From Candidatus Bathyarchaeota archaeon (lineage in GTDB: Archaea; Thermoproteota; Bathyarchaeia; TCS64), in contig CALGBN010000324.1 in the NCBI GenBank assembly GCA_937877765.1, positions 1 to 6,210 on the forward strand: DNA of 6,210 nt. Direction: 5' to 3'. Of the stretch, positions 1 to 5,913 are shown piece after piece. The position numbers were made by a program, and so were the translations under genes. The notes below the pieces were generated by a model. The model was not told the DNA's origin. It made no database searches and saw only the letters and a program-made list of their open reading frames with translations. Numbering within the stretch: position 1 is the first letter of the stretch; each line of letters begins with the position of its first letter.

Positions 1-78
1 TTCGCCGGTTCGTGGTAGGCGCTCCATGAAGAGGGTAATGTCCCAGTTTATGGCGCCACAGCAGATTAGGTCAACCAT
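1..78 (-). CDS. PfkB-family carbohydrate/nucleoside kinase, N-terminal fragment
   Basis: The minus-strand reading frame starts with ATG at 78-76 and runs off the left edge after 26 codons. The fragment begins MVDLICCGAINWDITLFMER and continues into LPRTGE. This is the typical PfkB/ribokinase opening: a first beta strand, then Gly-x-x-x-x-Asp (G8, D13), then a Glu-Arg-Leu-Pro-x-x-Gly-Glu element that in the family leads into the substrate-binding region. The catalytic GAGD motif lies beyond the edge, so the substrate (ribose, a nucleoside or another sugar) cannot be told. The ATG directly abuts the TAA of the upstream nucleoside hydrolase, with a GGTGA ribosome-binding site inside the hydrolase's last codons, so the two are almost certainly co-translated. 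Context suggests that it phosphorylates ribose or a nucleoside in salvage; that is inference. Family assignment is fairly sure despite the short length. Confidence 0.75.
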   Translation of the reverse strand, partial: MVDLICCGAINWDITLFMERLPRTGE

Positions 79-1014
79 TTACTCACCTGTCACTCGATCC
101 ATTATGAGTTTGAGGAAACGAGGTGCGTCAACCTCAACAATAATGTCCGTGTTCGCTTCCTCCTTTACCCGGCGATAATATCTGCGCTCTACGACAGTCA
201 TACCTCGTGTGAGTTCGCCGTGAACCTCTAGGTCCACCTTGTATTTCTCGGTCTTAAACATGGTTGGGTCCACGACGTAGGCGATTGCCTGTGGGTCATG
301 TAGGCTGAAGCCGTTGAACTTTTCCACAAGGGATTTACAGAGGTCTACGACGAGCTTGGATCTTCTATCCTTCTTGTCTTTGATCTCGTTGAACATATCC
401 ACACTCATACGGTAATCCGGGTGAGTCGTTGTATCCAAGCCAGCGGCTACGATGGGTAATCCGCTGTTGAAGACTATCTTGGCTGCCTCAGGATCATGCC
501 AGATATTGAACTCAGCCACAGCGTTAGCGTTACCGAGCCCATATGGTGTTAGGTTGAAGGCTCCACCCATGATTACCAGCTTATCCACCTTCTCAGGGAG
601 CTTAGGGTCAGCTAAAAGCGCAGCAGCTATGTTTGTCAATGGACCAATAGCCACCAAGGTCAAATCCTTGCCTAGCTCGTCTGCCTTCTCAAGGATCATC
701 TCCACCGCGTTCCGATGGTCAGTCTCAAGTTTGGGCTCAGGTAGCTCAGCCTCACCCAAACCAGTCTTTCCATGGAACTCCTCGGCATGACTCATCACCC
801 TGATCAAGGGCTTCTCAGCGCCAGCACAAACAGGTACATCAGTGGCGCCTATGAACTCTAGGAGTTTTTTCGCGTTCTTGTGTCCCTTTGTATGGTTGAC
901 GTTTCCTGCGACTGTGGTGACTGCCTCAACCTTTAGTTCGGGGCTGTTGAAAGCGAGGAGAAAAGCTAGGGCGTCATCTACACCGGGGTCGGTATCAAGA
1001 ATAATATGTTTCAA
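79..1014 (-). CDS. Inosine/uridine-preferring nucleoside hydrolase family protein
   Basis: This 311-residue protein is full length for the IUNH family of Ca-dependent N-ribohydrolases, which split nucleosides into base and ribose in the cytosol. The N-terminal DTDPGVDDA motif (residues 7-15) supplies the metal and ribose ligands D9, D13 and D14. N40 lies in a Gly-Asn-Val element, AEFNIWHDPEAA spans 167-178 with the ribose-binding E168 and N170, and LHDP (238-241) carries H239 and the metal ligand D240. The purine or pyrimidine preference cannot be read reliably from sequence. The start is TTG (1014-1012); in-frame TGA and TAG codons lie just upstream and no ATG is near, so TTG is the only reasonable choice. 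No clear Shine-Dalgarno is seen, and the start lies at the foot of a hairpin (1013-1032). The gene sits 46 nt downstream of the YkgJ-like gene and abuts the PfkB kinase gene, which fits a nucleoside salvage pair. Confidence 0.93.
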   Translation of the reverse strand: MKHIILDTDPGVDDALAFLLAFNSPELKVEAVTTVAGNVNHTKGHKNAKKLLEFIGATDVPVCAGAEKPLIRVMSHAEEFHGKTGLGEAELPEPKLETDHRNAVEMILEKADELGKDLTLVAIGPLTNIAAALLADPKLPEKVDKLVIMGGAFNLTPYGLGNANAVAEFNIWHDPEAAKIVFNSGLPIVAAGLDTTTHPDYRMSVDMFNEIKDKKDRRSKLVVDLCKSLVEKFNGFSLHDPQAIAYVVDPTMFKTEKYKVDLEVHGELTRGMTVVERRYYRRVKEEANTDIIVEVDAPRFLKLIMDRVTGE

Positions 1015-1032
1015 CGGGTTTCACTACCCGTT
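1013..1032 (-). other. Perfect 7-bp hairpin overlapping the nucleoside hydrolase start codon
   Basis: In the minus-strand RNA the arms AACGGGT and ACCCGTT flank the 6-nt loop AGTGAA. The last two bases of the 3' arm are the first two bases of the TTG start codon. The only weak ribosome-binding candidate (GGGTAGTGA) lies within the 5' arm and loop. The hairpin could limit initiation or help end transcripts from the upstream gene; neither is shown by sequence alone. Confidence 0.4.
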
Positions 1033-1048
1033 TCAGTCGCGTGGCTTC

Positions 1049-1054
1049 AAAAAA
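1049..1054 (-). terminator. T6 tract after the YkgJ-like gene, possible archaeal terminator
   Basis: On the minus strand a run of six T begins 7 nt after the TAG stop of the YkgJ-like gene. Archaeal transcription can end at short T-rich tracts without a hairpin, so this may be a full or partial terminator in the 46-nt gap before the nucleoside hydrolase gene. No TATA-like box is visible in that gap, so read-through into the hydrolase gene is still expected. This is weak evidence. Confidence 0.3.
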
Positions 1055-1060
1055 CCTTTG

Positions 1061-1864
1061 CTACGAGCCCTGATTAAGGGTCTTCTGGTATCGGTTCACG
1101 AGATAAGCAAGACGCTGGCTCTGATTCATGCCTCCGAGGCGTCCAAGGTCTCGTTTTTTCTTCTCGGCCAGCTCAATCATGAGTTCAGGGTTCTCCCTAT
1201 GCATCTTTTCTTCGAGGGCACGCTTAATGGCTATCTCAACGAGCAAGTCATCGCTTATCTCACAGTCAGACGGGTACTCGGCTTTGCCTCCAAGACTCTT
1301 CAGTAACATGTTTGCGGGGTATCCTCTGCATTCACCGGGACGTGCAGGATACACCGTACATTCTTCATCATAGAATGGGCATGGGCTGCGTTTGATCCTC
1401 ATGGTTCCGTCTCGTCTTGGACGTGCACGGGTCTGTTTCTTGATCTTCTTGTAGCTGGTCTTTACATGTTCAGCGATCTGTTTAAGCTCTGTTTTCGGTA
1501 CCCGCATAGACTTGTTCACGGTACAGCACTTTCCACATCTTGTGCATATCTGATCTTGGAGCGCATACATCAAGGCTATCTCAGTCTCAAGAAGCACACC
1601 AAGACTACTAACAGCGTTCAGCAAATCATTCTCGTCCATGTTTTCCATGTTGAGACGCTGGATGGATTTCCGGTAGACCCTGATAGCATCCGGTCCGCTG
1701 AATGGCTTGAATCCCTCAGTCTGCATGAGTTTGTGTAGTGGCGATGGCTGCTCTTCCATAACGTGCATTGCGGAGGAACTGGTTTTAAACATGTCTAATT
1801 GAAAATGGTGTAGTTTACGAATTTCATTATTCCTCGGAGCCGTTACCCTTATATCAGATGACAT
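1061..1864 (-). CDS. YkgJ-like cysteine-cluster (CxxCGxCC) family protein
   Basis: This is a 267-residue protein from the ATG at 1864-1862. Residues 107-114 form CTRCGKCC, followed by a second cysteine set in [19 protein letters not shown] (C162, C169, C179) and a further C201. This layout (CxxCGxCC, C-x-F-x-C-x-[IV]-Y-x-x-RP-x-x-C) is that of the YkgJ/UPF0153 family, thought to bind zinc or an iron-sulfur centre; the biochemical function is generally unknown. Before the core lie about 100 residues, partly helical, and after it a Lys/Glu-rich helical tail, so the protein is longer than minimal members. The start is uncertain. An ATG at 1891 and a TTG at 1894 extend it by 9-10 residues, but a TATA-like box at 1905-1911 would put transcription start near 1880, favouring 1864. 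Internal ATGs at residues 25, 33 and 36 are also possible because the N-terminus looks poorly constrained. No ribosome-binding site is obvious. It heads the minus-strand set, divergent from the aro operon. Confidence 0.8.
   Translation of the reverse strand: MSSDIRVTAPRNNEIRKLHHFQLDMFKTSSSAMHVMEEQPSPLHKLMQTEGFKPFSGPDAIRVYRKSIQRLNMENMDENDLLNAVSSLGVLLETEIALMYALQDQICTRCGKCCTVNKSMRVPKTELKQIAEHVKTSYKKIKKQTRARPRRDGTMRIKRSPCPFYDEECTVYPARPGECRGYPANMLLKSLGGKAEYPSDCEISDDLLVEIAIKRALEEKMHRENPELMIELAEKKKRDLGRLGGMNQSQRLAYLVNRYQKTLNQGS
1849..1855 (+). promoter_or_regulatory. Possible distal TATA box for the aro operon
   Basis: TTATATC matches the archaeal TATA consensus reasonably. Start of transcription about 25 nt downstream would fall near 1877-1880 and give a leader of about 170 nt carrying both hairpins (1926-1950, 1970-2015) and the GGAGG site. 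It overlaps the 5' end of the divergent gene. The upstream BRE is not strongly purine-rich, so confidence is low. Confidence 0.3.
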
Positions 1865-2054
1865 GGCTATGACGCCTATCGAGTGTGGCATCAATGCGCC
1901 AATTCATATAATCCAGAACGAAAGCGAGGCACCCATCTTAGCTGTGCCTCAAGACAGCACCCAAATTCTGCTTCTCGGTACCCAAATCAATGGACAGCGT
2001 CACATACCCAGAAGCCATATTATACAAAACAGTGTGGAGGACACGCCATGGTGA
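1863..2054 (+). CDS. Doubtful 63-codon reading frame in the aro operon leader
   Basis: An open frame starts at ATG 1863 (second ATG at 1869) and ends with TGA at 2052-2054. The predicted protein is hydrophilic with short hydrophobic strands, has no cysteine cluster or membrane segment, and I do not recognise it. It overlaps the DAHP synthase gene out of frame: its final codons read Pro-Trp-stop across the DAHP synthase ATG at 2048, and the stop overlaps the second ATG at 2054 as TGATG. It has no Shine-Dalgarno, overlaps the start of the divergent gene and covers two inverted repeats. A second plus frame through the region is also open by chance. It may be a leader or small coupled protein, but non-coding is at least as likely. 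Confidence 0.25.
   Translation: MAMTPIECGINAPIHIIQNESEAPILAVPQDSTQILLLGTQINGQRHIPRSHIIQNSVEDTPW
1905..1911 (-). promoter_or_regulatory. Possible TATA box for the minus-strand YkgJ-like gene
   Basis: The minus strand reads GGATTATATGAATT here. TTATATG is a fair archaeal TATA element; initiation about 25 nt downstream would be near 1880, leaving a leader of about 16 nt before the ATG at 1864. This supports 1864 over the upstream ATG/TTG starts. On the plus strand the same bases read CATATAA, so the site could in principle serve either direction. Confidence 0.4.
1926..1950 (+). other. Perfect 7-bp inverted repeat in the aro leader (hairpin 1)
   Basis: GAGGCAC (1926-1932) and GTGCCTC (1944-1950) are exact reverse complements separated by an 11-nt loop. 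The 3' arm overlaps an alternative 5-bp pairing, GCTGT (1941-1945) with ACAGC (1954-1958), so the two folds exclude each other. It lies in the non-coding region between the divergent genes and could be an RNA leader structure or a regulator-binding palindrome. Confidence 0.45.
1970..2015 (+). other. Long imperfect inverted repeat in the aro leader (hairpin 2)
   Basis: GCTTCT-C-GGTA (1970-1980) pairs with TACC-C-AGAAGC (2005-2015), giving ten base pairs interrupted by one C/C mismatch around a 24-nt loop. It ends 20 nt upstream of the GGAGG site of DAHP synthase. The repeated octamer ACCCAAAT occurs at 1959-1966 and 1980-1987. Position and quality suggest a regulatory fold or operator for the operon, but no known riboswitch class is recognised. 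Confidence 0.45.
2017..2025 (+). promoter_or_regulatory. Possible proximal TATA box for the aro operon
   Basis: ATATTATAC is preceded by a purine-rich AGAAG that could act as a BRE. Its centre lies about 27 nt before the DAHP synthase ATG, the spacing seen for leaderless archaeal genes. That conflicts with the strong GGAGG site at 2036-2040, which would then not be transcribed; one of the two signals is probably fortuitous, or two transcripts exist. Confidence 0.35.
2036..2040 (+). promoter_or_regulatory. Ribosome-binding site fixing the DAHP synthase start
   Basis: GGAGG ends 7 nt before the ATG at 2048, the same sequence and spacing found before aroD, aroK and aroA in this operon. It selects 2048 over the upstream in-frame GTG at 1883 and over the ATG at 2054. 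Confidence 0.75.
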
Positions 2055-2896
2055 TGCAAGTGTGCGACCTCCCAATACCCAAAAAGATCAGGCTCGCAGT
2101 CAAACACGAACAAACTCAGAAGACAATCATAAAAATCAATGGAGTTAGCATCGGCGGTGATCAAGTCGCAATAATGGCTGGCCCATGCAGCGTCGAAAAC
2201 GAGGAGCAGATGCTCCAAGCAGCACGCGCAGTAAAAGCAGCAGGAGCCCAGATTCTAAGAGGAGGAGCCTTCAAACCAAGAACACTGCCCTACAGCTTCC
2301 AAGGCTTAGGCAAGGAAGGCTTGGAGCTTCTCGCCGAGGCAAGAGATGAGACGGGTTTGCCTATCATCACTGAGGTCATGTCCACTGAGGACGTTGAACT
2401 CGTAGAGGCTTACACTGATATTCTCCAGATCGGGGCACGCAACATGCAGAACTTCAGCCTTTTGAAGAAGGTTGGACGAAGCAATAAGCCTGTTATGCTA
2501 AAGCGAGGCATGTCGGCTACCTTTAACGAGTGGCTTGGCTGCGCCGAGTATATCCTGAGCGAGGGAAACACCGATGTGATCCTCTGTGAAAGAGGCATCA
2601 GGACATTCGAGCAGATCACAAGAAACACGCTGGACATCTCAGCTGCACCCATCATACACCAGATCAGCCACCTACCAGTAATCATAGACCCAAGCCACGG
2701 CACAGGCACACGAAGCCTCGTTGAACCCATGGCTAAGGCTGCGATAGCGGCAGGCGCTGATGGCGTGATGATTGAGGTACACCCCAACCCAGAGGAAGCC
2801 CTCTGTGATGGCGGTCAGAGCCTCAGCCCAGAGGAGTTCATGCACGTAATGACAGGCATCAAGCCCATAATATCAGCGGTAAACCGAAGGCTATAG
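2048..2896 (+). CDS. aroF: 3-deoxy-7-phosphoheptulonate (DAHP) synthase, class I-beta
   Basis: This 282-residue cytosolic enzyme condenses phosphoenolpyruvate with erythrose-4-phosphate to DAHP, the first committed step of aromatic amino-acid synthesis. It is a TIM barrel of the AroF/KDO8P-synthase-like class. AGPCSVE (44-50) holds the metal-ligand Cys47, RGGAFKPRT (71-79) and LKRG (151-154) bind phosphate and PEP, and IGARNMQNF (128-136), ERGIRT (181-186), DPSHGTG (214-220, His217) and E243 with D254 in EVHP/CDGGQSL complete the metal site. Only about 40 residues precede the barrel, so there is no ferredoxin-like or chorismate-mutase regulatory domain like those on Thermotoga or Bacillus enzymes. 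Direct feedback inhibition is therefore less likely and control may lie in the structured leader. The ATG at 2048 is chosen for its GGAGG site; sequence upstream does not look like family protein. AroB starts 2 nt after the stop. Confidence 0.96.
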   Translation: MVMQVCDLPIPKKIRLAVKHEQTQKTIIKINGVSIGGDQVAIMAGPCSVENEEQMLQAARAVKAAGAQILRGGAFKPRTLPYSFQGLGKEGLELLAEARDETGLPIITEVMSTEDVELVEAYTDILQIGARNMQNFSLLKKVGRSNKPVMLKRGMSATFNEWLGCAEYILSEGNTDVILCERGIRTFEQITRNTLDISAAPIIHQISHLPVIIDPSHGTGTRSLVEPMAKAAIAAGADGVMIEVHPNPEEALCDGGQSLSPEEFMHVMTGIKPIISAVNRRL

Positions 2897-2898
2897 GC

Positions 2899-3951
2899 TT
2901 GCAGCGTATCAAAGTAGCCCTCGGGGCTCGAAGCTACAGCATCGTCGTCGCGTCTGGTCTAGTTGATAGATTATCAGAGCATCTCCCAACAGGTAAGAAG
3001 GCGCTGATAACCACCAAAGAGATCAATAAGCTCTACTGTGAACGAGTAGCCCAAGCCATAGGAGAACACACGCTAATACTTGTACCAGACGGAGAAGAAG
3101 CAAAACAGTGGAACGTACTTGAGAATCTTCTCGGAGGCCTTCTAGACTCGGGACTGGACCGGGGATCAACGATCATCGCCCTCGGCGGAGGCTCAGTAGG
3201 AGACCTCGCAGGATTCGCTGCATCCATCTACATGCGCGGAATCAAGATAGTCCAGATACCTACAACTCTTCTCGCCATGGTGGACAGCAGCATAGGTGGA
3301 AAAACTGCGATCAATCATCCAAGGGGAAAGAACCTTGTAGGCAGCTTCTGGCAGCCCAGCTTGGTGCTCATCGATCCCTTGTTCTTGGAGACATTGCCTA
3401 CACGGGAGATTCGCAGTGGGTTAGCTGAGGTGATCAAGTATGGTGTCATCAATGACCCTGAGTTGTTCAAGCTACTTGAATCTAAGAACCCTGAAAGCCT
3501 CACGGCTGAGGACATGGTGGAGATAGTAGCTCGCTGTGCAGCCACCAAAGCAAGGTATGTTGAGCAGGATGAGGAGGATAGACTCGGGATACGTGCAGCC
3601 TTGAATTATGGTCATACTGTGGGTCACGCCGTGGAGAAACTAACAAATCATGATGTGAATCATGGTGAGGGCGTCGCAGTGGGTATGGTTGTAGCTGCTT
3701 TGATCTCCATGGAGCATGGGCTTCTCAGGGAAAAAGAGTACCAGCTTATCATCAAACTCATCGAGGAATACGGGTTACCCACAAAGCTACCCGAGATAGA
3801 CTTCTCTGAAGTAGTCAAGGTAATGCACAAGGACAAGAAAGCCGAGTCGGGAAACATCGTCTTCGTGCTACCAACAGGCATCGGTAAGGCTCCAGCACTA
3901 AGACAGGTCGGGGAACCAACCATCAGGAAAGCACTGGAGGCAAATAGATGA
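2899..3951 (+). CDS. aroB: 3-dehydroquinate synthase
   Basis: This 350-residue NAD- and divalent-metal-dependent enzyme cyclises DAHP to 3-dehydroquinate. The NAD-binding GGGSVGDLAGFAAS segment lies at 96-109, followed by IPTTLLAMVDSSIGGKTAIN (120-139) and KNLVGSFWQP (144-153). The metal ligands are E177 (AEVIKYG), H239 (NYGHTVGHAVE) and H255 (NHGEGVAVGM), and the conserved KDKK lies at 311-314. Length and motif order are those of true AroB, not of the archaeal DHQ synthase II that uses aspartate semialdehyde-derived precursors, so this organism uses the classical erythrose-4-phosphate route. The start is TTG, 2 nt past the DAHP synthase stop, with an AAGG/TAGG-type site inside the preceding codons. 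The stop overlaps the aroD start as ATGA, and the codons for its C-terminal Leu-Glu-Ala contain the aroD GGAGG site. Confidence 0.97.
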   Translation: MQRIKVALGARSYSIVVASGLVDRLSEHLPTGKKALITTKEINKLYCERVAQAIGEHTLILVPDGEEAKQWNVLENLLGGLLDSGLDRGSTIIALGGGSVGDLAGFAASIYMRGIKIVQIPTTLLAMVDSSIGGKTAINHPRGKNLVGSFWQPSLVLIDPLFLETLPTREIRSGLAEVIKYGVINDPELFKLLESKNPESLTAEDMVEIVARCAATKARYVEQDEEDRLGIRAALNYGHTVGHAVEKLTNHDVNHGEGVAVGMVVAALISMEHGLLREKEYQLIIKLIEEYGLPTKLPEIDFSEVVKVMHKDKKAESGNIVFVLPTGIGKAPALRQVGEPTIRKALEANR

Positions 3952-4601
3952 GTATATGCGTCGCGATCAAGGCAACCACCACAGACGAGACCATTGAGAA
4001 GATGCTTGAAGCGGAGGAAGCTGATCTAATCGAGCTAAGGCTTGACTATAGAAAGGAACAGCTCAACCTAAAATCAATACGAGTAGCCTCAGCCAAGCCA
4101 TTGATAGCGACGAACAGGAGAAAAGACCAAGGCGGATGCTCGGATGAGCCTGAAGCTGAGAGAATCAGGCTGCTAGTGGAGGCTGTTAGGGCTGGGTTTG
4201 AGATGGTTGATCTATCATCTACATCAGAACAGCTGTCTATACAGGTGAGAAAAGTTCAGGGAAATGGTGGAAAGGTGATTGCCTCATATCACGACTTCAA
4301 ACAAGCCCTAGACGAGACCCAACTAGAGGAAATCCACAACAAGCTAGAAGAGACCGGCTGCGATAAAATCAAGATCATCGGATGGGCAGATAACTACAGT
4401 GACAACCTACCTTACTTGAACTACAACAGGAGGCACCCGGGTAACATCGCGTTCGCCATGGGTGAAAAAGGAACCACATCAAGAATCCTAGCACCATACG
4501 CCGGAGCAGCCTACACCTATGCTTCACTGGATGAGGAGGTTGCACCGGGACAGATACCATTACAGATGCTACGGGAGACCTACAGGAGTCTAGAGAAATG
4601 A
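3948..4601 (+). CDS. aroD: 3-dehydroquinate dehydratase, type I
   Basis: This 217-residue Schiff-base enzyme dehydrates 3-dehydroquinate to 3-dehydroshikimate. It is short, as is usual for archaeal type I enzymes. ELRLDY (29-34) gives substrate-binding E29, R31 and D33. SYHDF (113-117) holds catalytic His115, DKIKI (139-143) the Schiff-base Lys142, and FAMGEKGTTSR (169-179) the substrate-binding Arg179; PGQ (200-202) closes the site. The usual TxR-x-x-x-x-GG element appears as TNRRKDQGG (55-63). ATG overlaps the aroB stop by 4 nt, and a GGAGG site at 3936-3940 sits 7 nt upstream. Its stop overlaps the aroE ATG in the same way. A type II (AroQ) enzyme is excluded by length and motifs. Confidence 0.96.
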   Translation: MSICVAIKATTTDETIEKMLEAEEADLIELRLDYRKEQLNLKSIRVASAKPLIATNRRKDQGGCSDEPEAERIRLLVEAVRAGFEMVDLSSTSEQLSIQVRKVQGNGGKVIASYHDFKQALDETQLEEIHNKLEETGCDKIKIIGWADNYSDNLPYLNYNRRHPGNIAFAMGEKGTTSRILAPYAGAAYTYASLDEEVAPGQIPLQMLRETYRSLEK

Positions 4602-5416
4602 ACTACTACCTGTTAGGTTACCCTGTGGGGCACTCTGTAAGCCCCGCGATGCACAACGCAGCCTTCAAAGAGCTAGGATTACCCCACATATACAGTCTAC
4701 TGGAAACAGAACCAGAGAAACTAGGTGAGACAGTTCAACGTCTCAGAGAGAACAAATTCGGTGGAGCAAACGTCACCACACCCCACAAAATAGAGATAAT
4801 CAAACACATGGACACTCTTGCACCATCAGCCAAACGAATAGGCGCCGTAAACACCATCGAAAACCGTGGAGGACAACTCATCGGACATAACACTGATGTT
4901 ATTGGAGGCATCAAGGCATTAACCCTGAAATACGGTGAACTCACGGAAAGTAGGGTAGTATTGCTTGGTGCCGGTGGCGCCGCAAGAGCACTGGCGCAGG
5001 AGCTGGCACCCAAAGTATCTGAGCTTGTCATATTGAACCGCTCACCAGATAAAGCGGACAAACTGGCACGGATACTTCCCGGTAACACTGTTGGAGCGGG
5101 TCTAGGTGAACAGCAGGTCGTCAAGACCGCTGATATTGTGATTAACGCGACTTCTGTGGGTATGACGCCTAATACCTCTGAGTCGCCTATAGATGCCCAG
5201 TATCTGCGACAGGGTCAGCTTGTCTATGATATCGTCTATAACCCCATCAAGACCAAGCTGATGCAGGACGCAGAAAAAGCAGGCGCAGAGACCCTTGGCG
5301 GGTTATGGATGCTTGTCTATCAGGGCGTCGAATCGTTCAAGATATGGACAGATCAGGAGCCCACTGCTGAGACCATGTACAATGCAGCGTTACGAGTCCT
5401 GGAGGACTGGCATTGA
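4598..5416 (+). CDS. aroE: Shikimate dehydrogenase (NADP+)
   Basis: This 272-residue enzyme reduces 3-dehydroshikimate to shikimate with NADPH. The N-terminal substrate domain has GHSVSPAMHN (11-20; S13 and S15), NVTTPHK (58-64, catalytic K64), AVNT (83-86, N85) and HNTD (97-100, catalytic D100). The Rossmann half carries the dinucleotide loop GAGGAARA (124-131) and the NRS element (147-149), whose Arg is typical for NADP(H). NATSVGM (183-189), YNP (214-216) and a closing Met-Leu-Val-Tyr-Gln-Gly (238-243, Q242) follow. Length is normal. Its ATG overlaps the aroD stop by 4 nt, with AGGAG at 4584-4588 upstream. The 3' end overlaps aroK as TTGA, and the codons for its C-terminal Leu-Glu-Asp contain the aroK ribosome-binding site. 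Confidence 0.97.
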   Translation: MNYYLLGYPVGHSVSPAMHNAAFKELGLPHIYSLLETEPEKLGETVQRLRENKFGGANVTTPHKIEIIKHMDTLAPSAKRIGAVNTIENRGGQLIGHNTDVIGGIKALTLKYGELTESRVVLLGAGGAARALAQELAPKVSELVILNRSPDKADKLARILPGNTVGAGLGEQQVVKTADIVINATSVGMTPNTSESPIDAQYLRQGQLVYDIVYNPIKTKLMQDAEKAGAETLGGLWMLVYQGVESFKIWTDQEPTAETMYNAALRVLEDWH

Positions 5417-5913
5417 ACATCGCGGTCTATGGATTCATGGGCGTCGGCAAGACCACCATCGGAGTGCTTCTCGCTGAGAGACTTGGTTACAGTTTCCTTG
5501 ATATGGATGCCGAGATCGAGCGGAGAGAAGGCACCAAGATCAACACAATATTCAATGAAAAAGGAGAACCTTACTTCAGGAAACTAGAATCAGACCTAGT
5601 TCAATCACTCACCAAGAATGATGAACAGGTTATCGCGTGCGGTGGGGGAACAGTGGCTAATCGAGATAACGCTGAAGCCCTAAGCATGGTAGCTAGGATG
5701 TTTTATCTTACTGCTTCCATCACGGAGATAATCAATAGGACAAAGGATGACTCTACTAGACCCTTGCTTGACGTAGATGACCCAAGGAATACTGCATTGT
5801 TGTTATTTGAGAAAAGGAAACCCATCTATGAGAGGTACGCTGAGGTAACAATAGACACAACTGGCCTAGCCCCAAATGTTGTCGTTGATAAAATACTGGA
5901 GGAACTACGATGA
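5413..5913 (+). CDS. aroK: Shikimate kinase, bacterial AroK/P-loop type
   Basis: This 166-residue enzyme phosphorylates shikimate to shikimate-3-phosphate with ATP. It is a P-loop kinase of the AroK/AroL type: Walker A GFMGVGKTT (7-15), FLDMD (28-32) with shikimate and Mg ligands D30 and D32, FRKLE (55-59) with R56, the shikimate-binding GGG (77-79), a lid segment with RPLL (116-119), and the adenine-side RKPIYERYA (135-143). All key residues are present and the length matches bacterial AroK. This is unusual because most characterised archaea have an unrelated GHMP-superfamily shikimate kinase at this step, and in this operon position in Thermococcales. The start is TTG, overlapping the aroE stop by 4 nt, with GGAGG at 5401-5405. 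The stop overlaps the aroA ATG. The tight fit at both ends argues for long residence, or for an in-place replacement. Confidence 0.95.
   Translation: MNIAVYGFMGVGKTTIGVLLAERLGYSFLDMDAEIERREGTKINTIFNEKGEPYFRKLESDLVQSLTKNDEQVIACGGGTVANRDNAEALSMVARMFYLTASITEIINRTKDDSTRPLLDVDDPRNTALLLFEKRKPIYERYAEVTIDTTGLAPNVVVDKILEELR

Noticed and set aside
1009..1037. TTGAAAC/TGAAAC repeats resembling the end of a CRISPR repeat
   Set aside because: There are only three short copies at irregular 10-12 nt steps, with no repeat-spacer structure.
842..1306. 154-codon plus-strand frame crossing the nucleoside hydrolase/YkgJ-like junction
   Set aside because: It is antisense to two well-supported genes, shows no family resemblance, and spans their intergenic gap; it is a shadow frame.
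1865..1894. Upstream ATG (1891) or TTG (1894) start for the YkgJ-like protein
   Set aside because: They add only 9-10 residues, lack a ribosome-binding site and lie very close to the candidate TATA box; they are not fully excluded.
1931..1946. Known riboswitch or tRNA-like fold in the aro leader
   Set aside because: The arms and loops match no riboswitch core or tRNA consensus that I can recognise; only generic hairpins are supported.
1883..2047. N-terminal extension of DAHP synthase from an upstream in-frame GTG
   Set aside because: The extra 55 residues resemble no family sequence, and the GGAGG site directly supports ATG 2048.
2410..2787. 125-codon minus-strand frame inside DAHP synthase
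   Set aside because: It lies wholly opposite conserved DAHP synthase motifs and has no recognisable protein features.
4735..5124. 129-codon minus-strand frame inside aroE
   Set aside because: It is antisense to conserved aroE motifs and its composition is typical of a reverse-frame shadow.
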